From: Anaerostipes sp.
GTDB lineage: Bacteria > Bacillota > Clostridia > Lachnospirales > Lachnospiraceae
Length of the DNA: 64,000 nucleotides
Assembly (NCBI RefSeq): GCF_018381315.1
Contig: NZ_JAGZSD010000013.1
Span: 1-64,000, forward strand
Reading direction: 5' to 3'
Shown: piece by piece, positions 33,604 to 42,157 of the stretch
Position numbering within the stretch: the stretch's first letter is position 1
How the letters are laid out: every line of letters begins with the position of its first letter
Notes under the pieces: generated by a model
Database searches by the model: none
Told to the model about the DNA's origin: nothing
The model's input: the letters and a program-made list of their open reading frames with translations, nothing else
Program-made: the position numbers and the translations under genes

Positions 33604-34731
33604 ATGAAAAGTTGGAGAAAACGATGGGCAGCCTGCCTGTTAGCATGTTTAATAGCGGCAGGGGCAGCCGGCACAGTACAGACTGTGGCAGCAGATGACG
33701 AGATACAGTATAATCTTCCGGAGATTGACGTGGAAGGTTTTCCGGACTGGCAGATGGCCAATGCAGTGACAGATGAGTTCGCTCCTGTGTACCAGCCGTC
33801 CTATCAGACAAATGAAAGAATGGTAAAATTGACAGTGAAGGATAACGGGCTGCTGAACATAGAGCTGTCCTCATGGGATGAGGATGAGACGGTTCCTCAG
33901 GCATCTGTATATGACGGCAGCAAAAAATTACTGAGAAAAACGTGGAGCCAATATGGATCCCAATACTATAGGAAAACTTATGTGAAGGCCGGAGATGTTT
34001 TTTATGTAAAGGTACCCCAGAGTAAGAGATCTTTCCGGATTCAGGCGGCCGTCCTGAGAAATGCAGTTTCAGTTAAAAAAGGACCTGATCCGGTGACTGT
34101 TTTAGGTGAAGGAAAGAAATGTACCCGGACATTCCGGCTCAAAAAGAAAAGTGTTGTGACGTTTGAGTATGAAAGTCTGGTTAAGGGAGAAGGAACTGTC
34201 TCCGGATACATCCAAAAAAAATCAGGGAAGGCCTGGAAGAAAACCGGGGCATCTATGAAGGCTTCTGCAAAGACAAAAGAATTTACATATGGGCTCAGAA
34301 AAGGAACTTACCGCATTGTGTTTAAGATGCCGAAGACTCAGGCAGTTATGTTTGGATATGATACAGCAGTATCTTTTTATAATGGAAAGTACGGGCTGAA
34401 AAAGTCAAAGGCCAAAGATTTGAAAAAAATACTGGGAAATAAGGCATATACAGCAGATCAAATGTTTACGAAGGAAGCAAAAAAAAGCAGATGGTATCGG
34501 TTTAAAAAGAATACAAAACAAACAAAGAATTTAATTTTAGAAGTAAAAGGAAACAGCGGAAAAGTAAGATTTACTATTTACAAAGCGGGAAGAAAAAAGG
34601 CTTGGAAAAAAGTAAGCCTGATGAATGATGCTAAGAAATATAAGCTGCCAAAAGGAAAACAAACCTACTATATTAAGGTCAGCAAAAAGGGAAGCAAGAC
34701 CAACGGCTGGTACGAAATAACTGCAGAGTAG
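33604..34731 (+). CDS. Secreted Lys-rich protein of unknown function
   Basis: 375 residues. A clear signal peptide (KRWAACLLACLIAAGAAG, cleavage probably after AVAA near residue 30) precedes an acidic N-terminal part and a very basic, Lys/Tyr-rich remainder built of short beta-strand-like segments (VKKGPDPVTVLGEGKK, KKGTYRIVF-like and YYIKVSKKGSK). The strand pattern suggests pre-peptidase-like or Ig-like beta-sandwich modules that could bind anionic wall polymers; this is inference. GGAGGT is 7 nt before ATG 33604. The composition resembles the two minus-strand proteins at 35828 and 36587. Confidence 0.7.
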   Translation: MKSWRKRWAACLLACLIAAGAAGTVQTVAADDEIQYNLPEIDVEGFPDWQMANAVTDEFAPVYQPSYQTNERMVKLTVKDNGLLNIELSSWDEDETVPQASVYDGSKKLLRKTWSQYGSQYYRKTYVKAGDVFYVKVPQSKRSFRIQAAVLRNAVSVKKGPDPVTVLGEGKKCTRTFRLKKKSVVTFEYESLVKGEGTVSGYIQKKSGKAWKKTGASMKASAKTKEFTYGLRKGTYRIVFKMPKTQAVMFGYDTAVSFYNGKYGLKKSKAKDLKKILGNKAYTADQMFTKEAKKSRWYRFKKNTKQTKNLILEVKGNSGKVRFTIYKAGRKKAWKKVSLMNDAKKYKLPKGKQTYYIKVSKKGSKTNGWYEITAE

Positions 34732-34759
34732 GGGAATTTAAGAATAAGGAGGAAACCGG

Positions 34760-35704
34760 ATGATACCTAAAAGGACATTGAGCAACGGAGTTGAGATGCC
34801 GTATCTCGGATTTGGGACATGGAAGCTTAAGGGAGAAGAGTGCTCCCGGATGGTGAAGTATGCACTGGATACAGGCTATACAGCGATTGACACGGCACAG
34901 GTTTATTTAAATGAAGAAGCGGTAGGAGAGGGGATACGCCGCTCCGGTAAGAAAAGAGAAGATTTTTTTGTTACTTCTAAGGTGAGAAACCGTTTTCAGG
35001 GCTATGACAACACCTTGTATGCGGTGGAAGCATCCCTGAAAAGGTTTGGACTGAACCAGCTGGATTTGTTTTTGGTCCACTGGCCCGGAGAGGATATGTA
35101 TGTCCCTACATGGAAAGCACTGGTCCGTATGTATGAGGAAGGTTTGCTCCGTGCAGTGGGAGTCAGCAATTTTTATCCGGAACATCTGGAGGCCTGCGCT
35201 CAGGAGACCGGGGTTATGCCGATGGTGGACCAGATTGAAATGCATCCTTATTTTCAGCCGTATGAGATCGTTGAGTACTGCAGCAGCCATGACATCTTTC
35301 CAGTTGCATGGAGTCCGCTCATGGCAGGCGGGGAGAGCAGGAAGGATGCAAAAACAGCGAAACCGGGTGAGACAGAGATCCAGTTAAAAACCCCCATGGA
35401 AGATCCTGTAATTGTTCAGATTGCCCGGAATCATGAAAAGACGCCGGCACAGGTAATTCTGCACTGGCTTGTGCAGAATGGATTCGGAGTGATACCCAAA
35501 TCCTCAAATGAGGGCCGGATTAAACAGAACATGGATATTTTTGATTTTGAGCTTTCAGGGGAAGAGATGGAGCAGATGCACACCCTTACAAAGAGGCAGA
35601 TCCGGGTTGGGGACGATCCCAGGACCTACCGCTTTCCGCTGCTAAATGAGATGATTGCAGCAGGAAAAGAGCCGGAGAGAGACAGATTCGGAAATTACCT
35701 ATGA
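34760..35704 (+). CDS. Aldo/keto reductase
   Basis: 314-residue (beta/alpha)8 NADPH-dependent oxidoreductase. The catalytic tetrad is visible: Asp and Tyr in DTAQVYLNEEAVG, Lys in VTSKV, His in LVHWPG. The signatures MVDQIEMHPYFQP and GVIPKSSNEGRIKQN also match the family (2,5-diketo-gluconate-reductase-like group). Substrate cannot be inferred. AAGGAGG precedes the ATG. It follows the secreted-protein gene by 28 nt, possibly co-transcribed. Confidence 0.92.
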   Translation: MIPKRTLSNGVEMPYLGFGTWKLKGEECSRMVKYALDTGYTAIDTAQVYLNEEAVGEGIRRSGKKREDFFVTSKVRNRFQGYDNTLYAVEASLKRFGLNQLDLFLVHWPGEDMYVPTWKALVRMYEEGLLRAVGVSNFYPEHLEACAQETGVMPMVDQIEMHPYFQPYEIVEYCSSHDIFPVAWSPLMAGGESRKDAKTAKPGETEIQLKTPMEDPVIVQIARNHEKTPAQVILHWLVQNGFGVIPKSSNEGRIKQNMDIFDFELSGEEMEQMHTLTKRQIRVGDDPRTYRFPLLNEMIAAGKEPERDRFGNYL

Positions 35705-35781
35705 CATTTAACAGGAGGAGGCATCCAACGAGAGTTTTTCTTTTGTGCCTTTAGTAGTTCTTAGAATGTTTCGGTCTAATC

Positions 35782-35820
35782 AACAAGAAGGACAGGTTGT
35801 ATCCTGTCCTTCTTGTTTTA
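35782..35820. terminator. Bidirectional terminator between convergent genes
   Basis: Perfect 15-bp stem (35782-35796 with 35803-35817) around TTGTAT, ending in a T tract and preceded by A residues on the other side. Confidence 0.85.
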
Positions 35821-35827
35821 AATAGTT

Positions 35828-36556
35828 CTATTTTATTATTTTTTTCTTTTTGACCCCGCTCCATTTTGAATAAACTTTTGTTTTGTCCAATGTAATTGTA
35901 TATGTACGAACTCTGACATAGTACTTTTTTGATTTTTTTAATTTGCTGAATGTTTTGCTTGTTATTGTATTTTTTTTGGCTGTATATGATTTTTTGTTTT
36001 TTGAGAACTTTGAATTTGTGGCGATCTGAACCTGATAGCCGGACACTGCTGATTTTTTTGTCCATGTTACTTTTAATTTTTTCTTTGCTTTATTAGAAAG
36101 CTTTTTAACAGATGAAGCCGGGAATCCCTTATAGGAAGGTTTCAACTTAAATGTTGTAGTTTTATAAGTTCCCATCATTCCATCGGCAACTATATAGTAC
36201 CTGCCCTTTTTCAGGTTCGCTGCAATTACAGAATGTGATTTATCAACTAGTTTTTTATAAAGGAGTTTTCCGGAGCTGTTGTAGACTTTTAAAATCAGAG
36301 AACGTATTTCGCTGTCCGGATTGCTGAGAGTGATATTAATTTTAACAGTGCCCGGTTTTTTTAATGTTACATTATACCGATACATATCTTCTGTTGTATT
36401 AATTGTTCCTGTATAAGTATGGCCAAATGTAACTTGCTGCGGCGGGGCGGAATAACTTTCGGCAGAGACATTTGCCGGAGAGATAAGGAAAAGGCTTCCT
36501 ATGACAGCGGCCAGTGCAGCGATTGCTAAATTAATTTTCAGGCTTCTTTTTTTCAT
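35828..36556 (-). CDS. Secreted protein with fibronectin type III-like domain
   Basis: 242 residues. Signal peptide (IAALAAVIGSLFLISPANVSA, cleavage near residue 32), then a pre-peptidase C-terminal-like beta-sandwich (about 40-140: YTGTINTTEDMYRYNVTLKKPG..., LKKGRYYIVADG) and a Lys-rich fibronectin III-like domain (about 150-242: KVTWTKKSAVSGYQVQIATNSKFSK, KYYVRVRTYT). Such FN3-like modules are common in surface proteins of Lachnospiraceae. No sortase motif is seen. Probably cell-surface or extracellular; target unknown. Confidence 0.75.
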   Translation of the reverse strand: MKKRSLKINLAIAALAAVIGSLFLISPANVSAESYSAPPQQVTFGHTYTGTINTTEDMYRYNVTLKKPGTVKINITLSNPDSEIRSLILKVYNSSGKLLYKKLVDKSHSVIAANLKKGRYYIVADGMMGTYKTTTFKLKPSYKGFPASSVKKLSNKAKKKLKVTWTKKSAVSGYQVQIATNSKFSKNKKSYTAKKNTITSKTFSKLKKSKKYYVRVRTYTITLDKTKVYSKWSGVKKKKIIK

Positions 36557-36586
36557 ATATGATAACCTCGCTTTCGTTTTTGAAAT

Positions 36587-37405
36587 TTATTTGAATTTAT
36601 AATATTTTTCTTTATAATTTTGGTCCAGATAGTGCATACCTTTTGATGAAATATTCCAGCTGCATATTATTTTAATGTTTTTAGCGAGATATTTCTTTTT
36701 GGAACCATCTCGTTTACACTGCAGGACATCCACAAGAAATCCTTTTTTCAAAGTTTTTTTGTAATTAGAGTAATACAGAGTTTTTCCGCGGACTGTATAG
36801 TTTGCACATTTGGAAATAGTTTTAACTTTATCATTATTTACAGTAAGAACGCGTAAGGGCTGTCCGCCGTATGCATCTCCTGAATAAGGGTCCAGATAAA
36901 GATAGTTTCCAGAACGTGTAGTAGAGGTCACATTTGCTGCTAATTTTTTTGTCTTTTTTGTCTTAATATTTACAACTTTGAGAGTACCCGGATCCAATTC
37001 GGTAACAAAATATATTTTATTGCCATACCCGTATTCAAGATTTATGTAAGGAGCATCCTTTTTTAGTTTCCCTTTCACAATCTTTTTTTTCTTTGAACCG
37101 TTTATATTTGCGGAATATATATAATAATGATTTCCTTTGGTAACAGAATAGTATATTTTTTTCTTGTTGGACAGAATCACGGTGTTGCTGTTTTTGCCTG
37201 CGATCTTTACTTTCTTCTTTCCTTTTATACTGTAAAGCCCGGTTTTATAATGCCATCTTATTCTGTAGGCCCCGATCTTGGTTCCTTTTGACGTGTAAGT
37301 ATTATATTGTTTATATGTCGATGCGGCAGCATAGGCCGGGACAGGGACAATTCCGATTAGAAGAACACATGTAAGCGTTATGAGCAGCATTTTTTTCGTT
37401 TTCAT
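36587..37405 (-). CDS. Secreted DUF5050-like beta-propeller protein
   Basis: 272 residues. Signal peptide MKTKKMLLITLTCVLLIGIVPVPAYA, then repeated strands with the pattern I(Y/F)Yxxx...(Y/L)Y alternating with KKKxK turns (GLYSIKGKKKVKIAG, HYYIYSANINGSKKKKIV, YLYLDPYSG), typical of short DUF5050/propeller-like repeats. Unusually rich in Lys and Tyr. ATG 37405 is chosen because it begins the signal peptide and has AAGGTGG upstream; the longer frame to 37573 has none. 30 nt downstream lies the FN3-like gene, likely the same operon. Confidence 0.7.
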   Translation of the reverse strand: MKTKKMLLITLTCVLLIGIVPVPAYAAASTYKQYNTYTSKGTKIGAYRIRWHYKTGLYSIKGKKKVKIAGKNSNTVILSNKKKIYYSVTKGNHYYIYSANINGSKKKKIVKGKLKKDAPYINLEYGYGNKIYFVTELDPGTLKVVNIKTKKTKKLAANVTSTTRSGNYLYLDPYSGDAYGGQPLRVLTVNNDKVKTISKCANYTVRGKTLYYSNYKKTLKKGFLVDVLQCKRDGSKKKYLAKNIKIICSWNISSKGMHYLDQNYKEKYYKFK

Positions 37406-37571
37406 AATGACAGACCACCTTCCCTTATTTCTTATTATTATACAATATTTTATAAATTTAACCAAGATGTTTATCAGGCAGTATGATTGCTGGCTGTTAT
37501 TGGAGACAAATTGCATTCCCCCACTATATATGCTACATTTATAAAAAAGAATGTAAATAGGAATAGAATGC

Positions 37572-37661
37572 ATGGATATAATGAAAAGAAGTGATATTGA
37601 TCTGGCGGTGTATGGCGGGGATACGATTGAGGAAGGGATCGTGATCTATGAAAAAGTTTGA
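37572..37661 (+). pseudogene. Remnant of a MNT-type nucleotidyltransferase
   Basis: A 29-codon frame containing KRSDIDLAVYGGD, the metal-binding D-x-D core (SDIDLA) of minimal nucleotidyltransferases, followed by TIEEGIVIYEKV and a stop. The GS motif that should precede it and the whole C-terminal half are missing, with stops upstream in the same frame. It overlaps the start of the substrate-binding-like gene by 14 nt, the normal arrangement of intact pairs. Confidence 0.6.
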
Positions 37662-38037
37662 AAACTTCTGTAAAGCAATGGACAATCTGGAAGACATCTA
37701 TAAGTATGAAGAACCTTATGATAATGTTGTTCTTATTGGGCTGGTAGCGCTGTATGAAATATGCTTTGAGCAGTCGTGGAAAGCAATGAAAGAAGTTTTA
37801 TATGAAAATGGAATAAAAGAAGCGGCTGCGGGCTCACCCCGAAGTATTATAAAACTGGCTTACAGTGTAAAACTGATAGAAGATCAAGAAGTCTGGCTGG
37901 ACGCCCTGGTATCACGCAATAATGTTGCACATGCATACAACCAGGCCATTGCCATGGATATCGTAAAGAATACAAAAGAACGGTATGCTGGTATGTTCCG
38001 GGAGCTGAGAGATGAGATTCGGACAAACTGGATCTGA
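37648..38037 (+). CDS. HI0074-like nucleotidyltransferase substrate-binding (HEPN-superfamily) protein
   Basis: 129-residue all-helical protein. FENFCKAMDNLEDIYKY, LYEICFEQSWKAMKEVLYENG, a short PRSIIKLAYSVKLI segment and VSRNNVAHAYNQAIA (the R-x-x-x-x-H-like site) match the HI0074 family. Such proteins pair with MNT nucleotidyltransferases as HEPN/MNT modules, in known cases toxin-antitoxin systems. The MNT partner here is reduced to a 29-codon remnant, so this is an orphan. GAGGAAGGG lies upstream. Whether it is still active is unknown. Confidence 0.75.
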   Translation: MKKFENFCKAMDNLEDIYKYEEPYDNVVLIGLVALYEICFEQSWKAMKEVLYENGIKEAAAGSPRSIIKLAYSVKLIEDQEVWLDALVSRNNVAHAYNQAIAMDIVKNTKERYAGMFRELRDEIRTNWI

Positions 38038-38105
38038 CAAAGAATCGTGTTTCTTCTATATAATATACTGAATTTGTTGTTTTCCGAAAAAAACATAAAA
38101 ATACC

Positions 38106-38134
38106 TTGCAATAGAGCAGAAGATAAGATATAAT
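38106..38134 (+). promoter_or_regulatory. Main promoter of the S10 operon
   Basis: TTGCAA (38106-38111), 17-bp spacer, TATAAT (38129-38134). It gives a leader of about 250 nt before rpsJ. Confidence 0.8.
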
Positions 38135-38139
38135 CAAAT

Positions 38140-38380
38140 CGTTGTGACCTTGATAGCGGTGAAGCGAGAGGTTGCTGTACCGGCAAAAGCCGGCGCAGGT
38201 TTTCCGTGGAGCGAATGTCAAGTTGTTAAAACTGGCGACAAGTCACTGTACGAATATTACAATCTATTTTTATTATTTAAAGATAGAGACGCAGTGTGTA
38301 AATCTTACGATACACACGGAGGAGTGTACAGTCACCACTTGTCGTGCTACAAGAAATTTATAGTGCGAAAAGGAGGCGGC
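38140..38380 (+). ncRNA. Structured leader of the S10 operon
   Basis: The 350 nt between 38038 and rpsJ hold a promoter and this leader but no gene. Stems seen: CCGGC-AAAA-GCCGG (38179-38192); a long outer helix CGACAAGT-C-ACTGTAC (38236-38251) with GTACAGT-CACC-ACTTGTCG (38326-38344); inside it GTGTGTA (38294-38300) with TACACAC (38311-38317). The purine-rich segments GAAGCGAGAGG and TCCGTGGAGCGAATGTC flank the first hairpin. There is no T-run, so control would be at translation or by protein binding. An autoregulatory ribosomal-protein leader is inferred. Confidence 0.6.
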
Positions 38381-38387
38381 TTTTTTT

Positions 38388-38708
38388 ATGGCAGCAAGTC
38401 AAGTAATGAGAATTACATTAAAAGCGTATGATCATCAATTAATCGATGCATCAGCAAAGAGTATCATCGAAACAGTTAAGAAAACAGGATCTAAGGTGAG
38501 CGGACCGGTTCCGATGCCGACGAAGAAGGAAGTAGTTACCATCATCCGTGCCGTACACAAGTACAAAGATTCCAGAGAGCAGTTCGAGCAGAGAACTCAC
38601 AAGAGATTGATTGATATCATCACACCAACACAGAAGACAGTCGATGCGTTATCTAAATTAGAAGTACCGGCTGGTGTTTACATCGATATCAAGATGAAAA
38701 CAAAATAG
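38388..38708 (+). CDS. rpsJ: Ribosomal protein uS10
   Basis: 106 residues; 30S protein, also the NusE transcription factor. Recognised by MRITLKAYDHQLID, GPVPMPTKKEVVTI and KRLIDIITPTQKTVDAL. First gene of the S10-spc-alpha cluster. ATG 38388 has GGAGG about 11 nt upstream; it gives a short MAASQV extension relative to typical S10. Confidence 0.97.
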   Translation: MAASQVMRITLKAYDHQLIDASAKSIIETVKKTGSKVSGPVPMPTKKEVVTIIRAVHKYKDSREQFEQRTHKRLIDIITPTQKTVDALSKLEVPAGVYIDIKMKTK

Positions 38709-38826
38709 GAAGTTATCCCGCAGGGTTATGAACAAATAAGGAATCCCCTTAAGCTTTCATAGCGTCTAGGATGATTTTAACGTCAAGCGTTATAATCCGC
38801 TGTAGATTAAATAGGAGGAAATATCA

Positions 38827-39456
38827 ATGAAAAAAGCGATTTTAACAACAAAAGTCGGAATGACTCAGATCTTTAATGAAGACGGAGTTTTAACGCCGGT
38901 TACTGTACTGCAGGCTGGGCCTTGTGTCGTTACTCAGGTAAAGACAGAAGAAAATGATGGCTACGAAGCAGTTCAGGTTGGATTTGCAGACAAGAAAGAA
39001 AAGGCTGCAAACAAACCGGAAAAGGGACACTTCGAAAAAGCAGGTGTTACACCGAAAAAATTCGTTAGAGAATTTAAATTTGAAAATGCTTCTGAATACA
39101 CAGTAGGTCAGGAAATCAAAGCTGACATTTTTGAAGCAGGAGATAAAATCGATGCAACTGCAACATCCAAAGGTAAAGGATATGCAGGCGGTATCAAACG
39201 TCACGGTTTAAGTACTGGTCCTAAGACACATGGTTCTAAGTATCACCGTCATGCAGGTTCCAATGGTATGGCTTCTGACCCAAGCAAAGTTTTCAAAGGA
39301 AAGAAAATGCCTGGTCAGATGGGTGCTGAAAGAGTTACCATTCAGAATCTGGAAATTGTAAAGGTTGATGCAGAAAACAACATTATTTTGGTAAAAGGTG
39401 CTGTACCAGGGCCTAAGAAATCTTTAGTAATGTTAAAAGAATCAGTGAAGGCGTAG
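38827..39456 (+). CDS. rplC: Ribosomal protein uL3
   Basis: 209 residues. Signatures MKKAILTTKVGMTQIF at the start, and GLSTGPKTHGSKYHRHAGS with KGKKMPGQMG near 130-165, the loop reaching toward the peptidyl-transferase centre. The 118-nt gap before it holds small inverted repeats (TAACG-TCAAG-CGTTA near 38778-38792) and no gene. AGGAGG upstream. Confidence 0.98.
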   Translation: MKKAILTTKVGMTQIFNEDGVLTPVTVLQAGPCVVTQVKTEENDGYEAVQVGFADKKEKAANKPEKGHFEKAGVTPKKFVREFKFENASEYTVGQEIKADIFEAGDKIDATATSKGKGYAGGIKRHGLSTGPKTHGSKYHRHAGSNGMASDPSKVFKGKKMPGQMGAERVTIQNLEIVKVDAENNIILVKGAVPGPKKSLVMLKESVKA

Positions 39457-39479
39457 GCCTAGGGAAGGAGGACAAACAG

Positions 39480-40100
39480 ATGGCAGAAGTATCTGTGTTA
39501 AACATGGAAGGAAATGAAGTTGAGAAATTAAATCTTAACGACAGCATCTTCGGTGTTGAAATAAATGAGCATTTAGTGCATTTGGCAGTTGTAAGCCAGT
39601 TAGCAAATAACCGTCAGGGTACACAGAGCGCGAAGACACGTTCAGAAGTACGCGGCGGCGGAAGAAAACCTTGGAGACAGAAAGGTACCGGTCATGCAAG
39701 ACAGGGATCTATCAGAGCTCCGCAGTGGACAGGCGGAGGAGTTGTATTTGCTCCGAAACCAAGAGAATACTCTAAGAAGTTAAACAAGAAGGAAAGAAGA
39801 CTGGCTCTGAAATCCGCTTTAACATCAAGAGTAAATGAAAATAAGTTCATCGTAGTAGATGAGTTCAAATTTGACGATGTAAAGACAAAGAATGTTGCAA
39901 ACATGTTAAACAACTTAAATGTAAAAAAAGCATTGGTTGTCATGGGAGATAAGAACGATAACTTAATCTTATCCGCAAGAAACATTCCTGGAGTAAAAAC
40001 TGCTCTTACAAGCACAATCAACGTGTATGATATCTTAAAGTATGATACAGTTGTTGTTTCTAAAGAAGCGGTAGCAAATATCGAGGAGGTGTACGCATAA
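39480..40100 (+). CDS. rplD: Ribosomal protein uL4
   Basis: 206 residues. The exit-tunnel loop RGGGRKPWRQKGTGHARQGSIRAPQWTGGG is evident in parts around 60-90 (GGGRKPWRQKGTGHAR). L4 is the autoregulator of the S10 operon in gamma-proteobacteria; whether it acts on the leader here is not known. Its stop overlaps the rplW start. Confidence 0.98.
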   Translation: MAEVSVLNMEGNEVEKLNLNDSIFGVEINEHLVHLAVVSQLANNRQGTQSAKTRSEVRGGGRKPWRQKGTGHARQGSIRAPQWTGGGVVFAPKPREYSKKLNKKERRLALKSALTSRVNENKFIVVDEFKFDDVKTKNVANMLNNLNVKKALVVMGDKNDNLILSARNIPGVKTALTSTINVYDILKYDTVVVSKEAVANIEEVYA

Positions 40101-40399
40101 TGGCAGACATCAAATATTATGACGTTATTTTAAAGCCGATTGTAACTGAAAAAAGTATGAATGCAATGGCAGAGAAAAAATACACTTTCTTAGTTCATCC
40201 ATCTGCAACAAAATCTCAGATTAAAGAAGCAGTGGAAAAAATGTTCGAAGGAACAAAGGTTGCAAAAGTCAACACAATGAACTACGACGGAAAGACAAAG
40301 AGACGTGGAATGACTTTTGGTAAGACCGCTAAGACAAAGAAAGCGATCGTACAGTTAACAGAAGAAAGCGCAGATATCGAGATCTTCGAGGGGTTATAG
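40100..40399 (+). CDS. rplW: Ribosomal protein uL23
   Basis: 99 residues. Recognised by YYDVILKPIVTEKSMNAM, the loop FLVHPSATKSQIKEAVE and TKRRGMTFGKTAKTKKAIVQL. Docks signal recognition particle and trigger factor at the tunnel exit. Its TAG stop is the first three bases of a 126-nt structured element. Confidence 0.98.
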   Translation: MADIKYYDVILKPIVTEKSMNAMAEKKYTFLVHPSATKSQIKEAVEKMFEGTKVAKVNTMNYDGKTKRRGMTFGKTAKTKKAIVQLTEESADIEIFEGL

Positions 40400-40522
40400 G
40401 CATTGAGCACTTAGAGAATGCAAGCAGAAGCGCAGCATGAACTTAGTGCGAAAGCCGTTACCGAGACTCAGCGAAACCGAGCTTGGGCGAAAGTTGAGCG
40501 CTAGTCGAGTGTAACTCCCTTA
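40397..40522 (+). repeat. 126-nt structured intergenic element, copy A (after rplW)
   Basis: Begins TAGGCATTGAGCACTTAG, its TAG being the rplW stop, and ends AACTCCCTTA. Internal stems: GCACT with AGTGC (TTAGTGCGAAAGCCGTT block), then GTTAC-x-GACT-x-AGCG paired with CGCT-AGTC-x-GTAAC. Copy B at 45627-45752 has equal length, the same ends and the same stem order with different bases in the second stem. No ORF, no ribosome binding site. Confidence 0.8.
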
Positions 40523-40581
40523 TTACAGAAGCTATACGCAACAAAAGCGTGATATTAAATTGGAATTGAAAGGAGAAAGAC

Positions 40582-41424
40582 ATGGGAATCAAGACATATA
40601 ACCCATATACACCTTCCAGAAGACATATGACCGGGTTAGATTTTACAGAAGTTACAAAGACTACTCCTGAAAAATCTCTGACAACTTCCTTAAAGAAGAC
40701 AGCCGGCCGTAATAATCAGGGTAAAATTACAGTAAGACACCGCGGAGGCGGAGTCAGAAGAAAATATAGAATCATCGACTTCAAGAGAAGAAAAGATGGT
40801 ATTCCGGCAACAGTAACAGCCATTGAATACGATCCGAACAGAACAGCCAACATCGCATTATTAACATATGCAGATGGTGAAAAAGCTTATATCATTGCTC
40901 CGAACAAATTAGCTGTAGGCGCTACAGTTATGAACGGTCCGGATGCTGAAATCAAAGTTGGAAACTGCTTACCTCTGGCAAACATTCCGGTTGGTACAGA
41001 AATCCACAATATTGAGATGTATCCTGGAAAAGGCGGACAGTTAGTTCGTTCTGCAGGTAACTCCGCTCAGCTTATGGCGAAAGAAGGAAAGTATGCAACC
41101 CTTCGTCTTCCGTCAGGCGAGATGAGAATGGTGCCTGTTGTGTGCAGAGCTACCATCGGCCAGGTTGGAAACATCGAACATGACCTCGTAAACATCGGTA
41201 AAGCGGGACGTAAACGCCATATGGGATTCCGTCCTACAGTCCGCGGTTCTGTTATGAACCCTAATGACCATCCTCACGGTGGTGGTGAAGGTAAGACTGG
41301 AATCGGCCGTCCGGGTCCATGTACACCTTGGGGTAAACCGGCACTTGGTTTGAAGACACGTAAGAAACATAAACAGTCTAACAAGATGATCATTAGAAGA
41401 AGAGACGGTAAAAACGTTAAATAG
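40582..41424 (+). CDS. rplB: Ribosomal protein uL2
   Basis: 280 residues. Contains GRNNQGKITVRHRGGG near the N-terminus, GGQLVRSAGNSAQLMAKEG in the SH3-like region and the conserved MNPNDHPHGGGEGK loop with the essential His near the peptidyl-transferase centre. AAAGGAG upstream. The 182-nt spacer before it is mostly the structured element. Confidence 0.98.
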   Translation: MGIKTYNPYTPSRRHMTGLDFTEVTKTTPEKSLTTSLKKTAGRNNQGKITVRHRGGGVRRKYRIIDFKRRKDGIPATVTAIEYDPNRTANIALLTYADGEKAYIIAPNKLAVGATVMNGPDAEIKVGNCLPLANIPVGTEIHNIEMYPGKGGQLVRSAGNSAQLMAKEGKYATLRLPSGEMRMVPVVCRATIGQVGNIEHDLVNIGKAGRKRHMGFRPTVRGSVMNPNDHPHGGGEGKTGIGRPGPCTPWGKPALGLKTRKKHKQSNKMIIRRRDGKNVK

Positions 41425-41440
41425 TTTAAGGAGGTAACTT

Positions 41441-41722
41441 ATGGCTCGCTCACTGAAAAAAGGACCATTTGCGGATGCAAGCTTATTAAAAAAAGTTGAT
41501 GCAATGAACGAAGCTGGAGACAAAAATGTTATTAAGACATGGTCCCGCCGTTCCACAATTTTCCCTTCCTTTGTAGGGCATACAATTGCTGTACATGACG
41601 GAAGAAAGCATGTGCCTGTATATGTAACAGAGGATATGGTCGGACACAAGCTCGGAGAGTTTGTTGCGACAAGAACATTCCGTGGTCATACAAAAGCAGA
41701 GAAAAAATCAGGAATTAGATAA
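41441..41722 (+). CDS. rpsS: Ribosomal protein uS19
   Basis: 93 residues: MARSLKKGPFADASLLKKV, TWSRRSTIFPSFVGHTIAVHDGRKHVPVY and FVATRTFRGHTK. Binds the 30S head with S13. Preceded by AAGGAGG. Confidence 0.98.
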   Translation: MARSLKKGPFADASLLKKVDAMNEAGDKNVIKTWSRRSTIFPSFVGHTIAVHDGRKHVPVYVTEDMVGHKLGEFVATRTFRGHTKAEKKSGIR

Positions 41723-41755
41723 TCGATAGAGGAATGGAAGGAGGTTTCACAATCC

Positions 41756-42145
41756 ATGGCTAAGAAATACAGCAGATCTCAGTACAAAAAAGAAAGAAAT
41801 GCACAAAAAGATACGAGACCTAGCGCTACCTTATCCAACGCCAGAGTATCAGTTACAAAGGCATGTTTCGTATTGGATGCGATCAGAGGAAAGAGCGTTC
41901 AGGAAGCACTTGGTATCTTATTATATAACCCAAGATACGCATCAAGTTTAATTGAAAAATTATTAAAGTCTGCAATTGCCAATGCAGAAAATAATAATGG
42001 AATGAATCCGGAAGACCTTTATGTTGCAGAATGTTATGCAAACAAAGGACCAACAATGAAAAGAGTTAAACCTCGGGCACAGGGAAGGGCATACAGAATC
42101 GAACACCGTATGAGCCATATTACTGTTGTGCTTGACGAAAGATAG
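41756..42145 (+). CDS. rplV: Ribosomal protein uL22
   Basis: 129 residues, with a short basic N-terminal extension (MAKKYSRSQYKKERNAQKD). The core has ARVSVTKACFVLDAIRGKSVQEAL and the tunnel-loop segment GPTMKRVKPRAQGRAYRIEHRMSHITVVL. Confidence 0.98.
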   Translation: MAKKYSRSQYKKERNAQKDTRPSATLSNARVSVTKACFVLDAIRGKSVQEALGILLYNPRYASSLIEKLLKSAIANAENNNGMNPEDLYVAECYANKGPTMKRVKPRAQGRAYRIEHRMSHITVVLDER

Positions 42146-42157
42146 AAGGAGGCAATA

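Noticed and set aside
38144..38431. 95-codon frame over the rpsJ leader
   Set aside because: Overlaps strong RNA stems and the rpsJ start in another frame; no plausible ribosome binding site or family.
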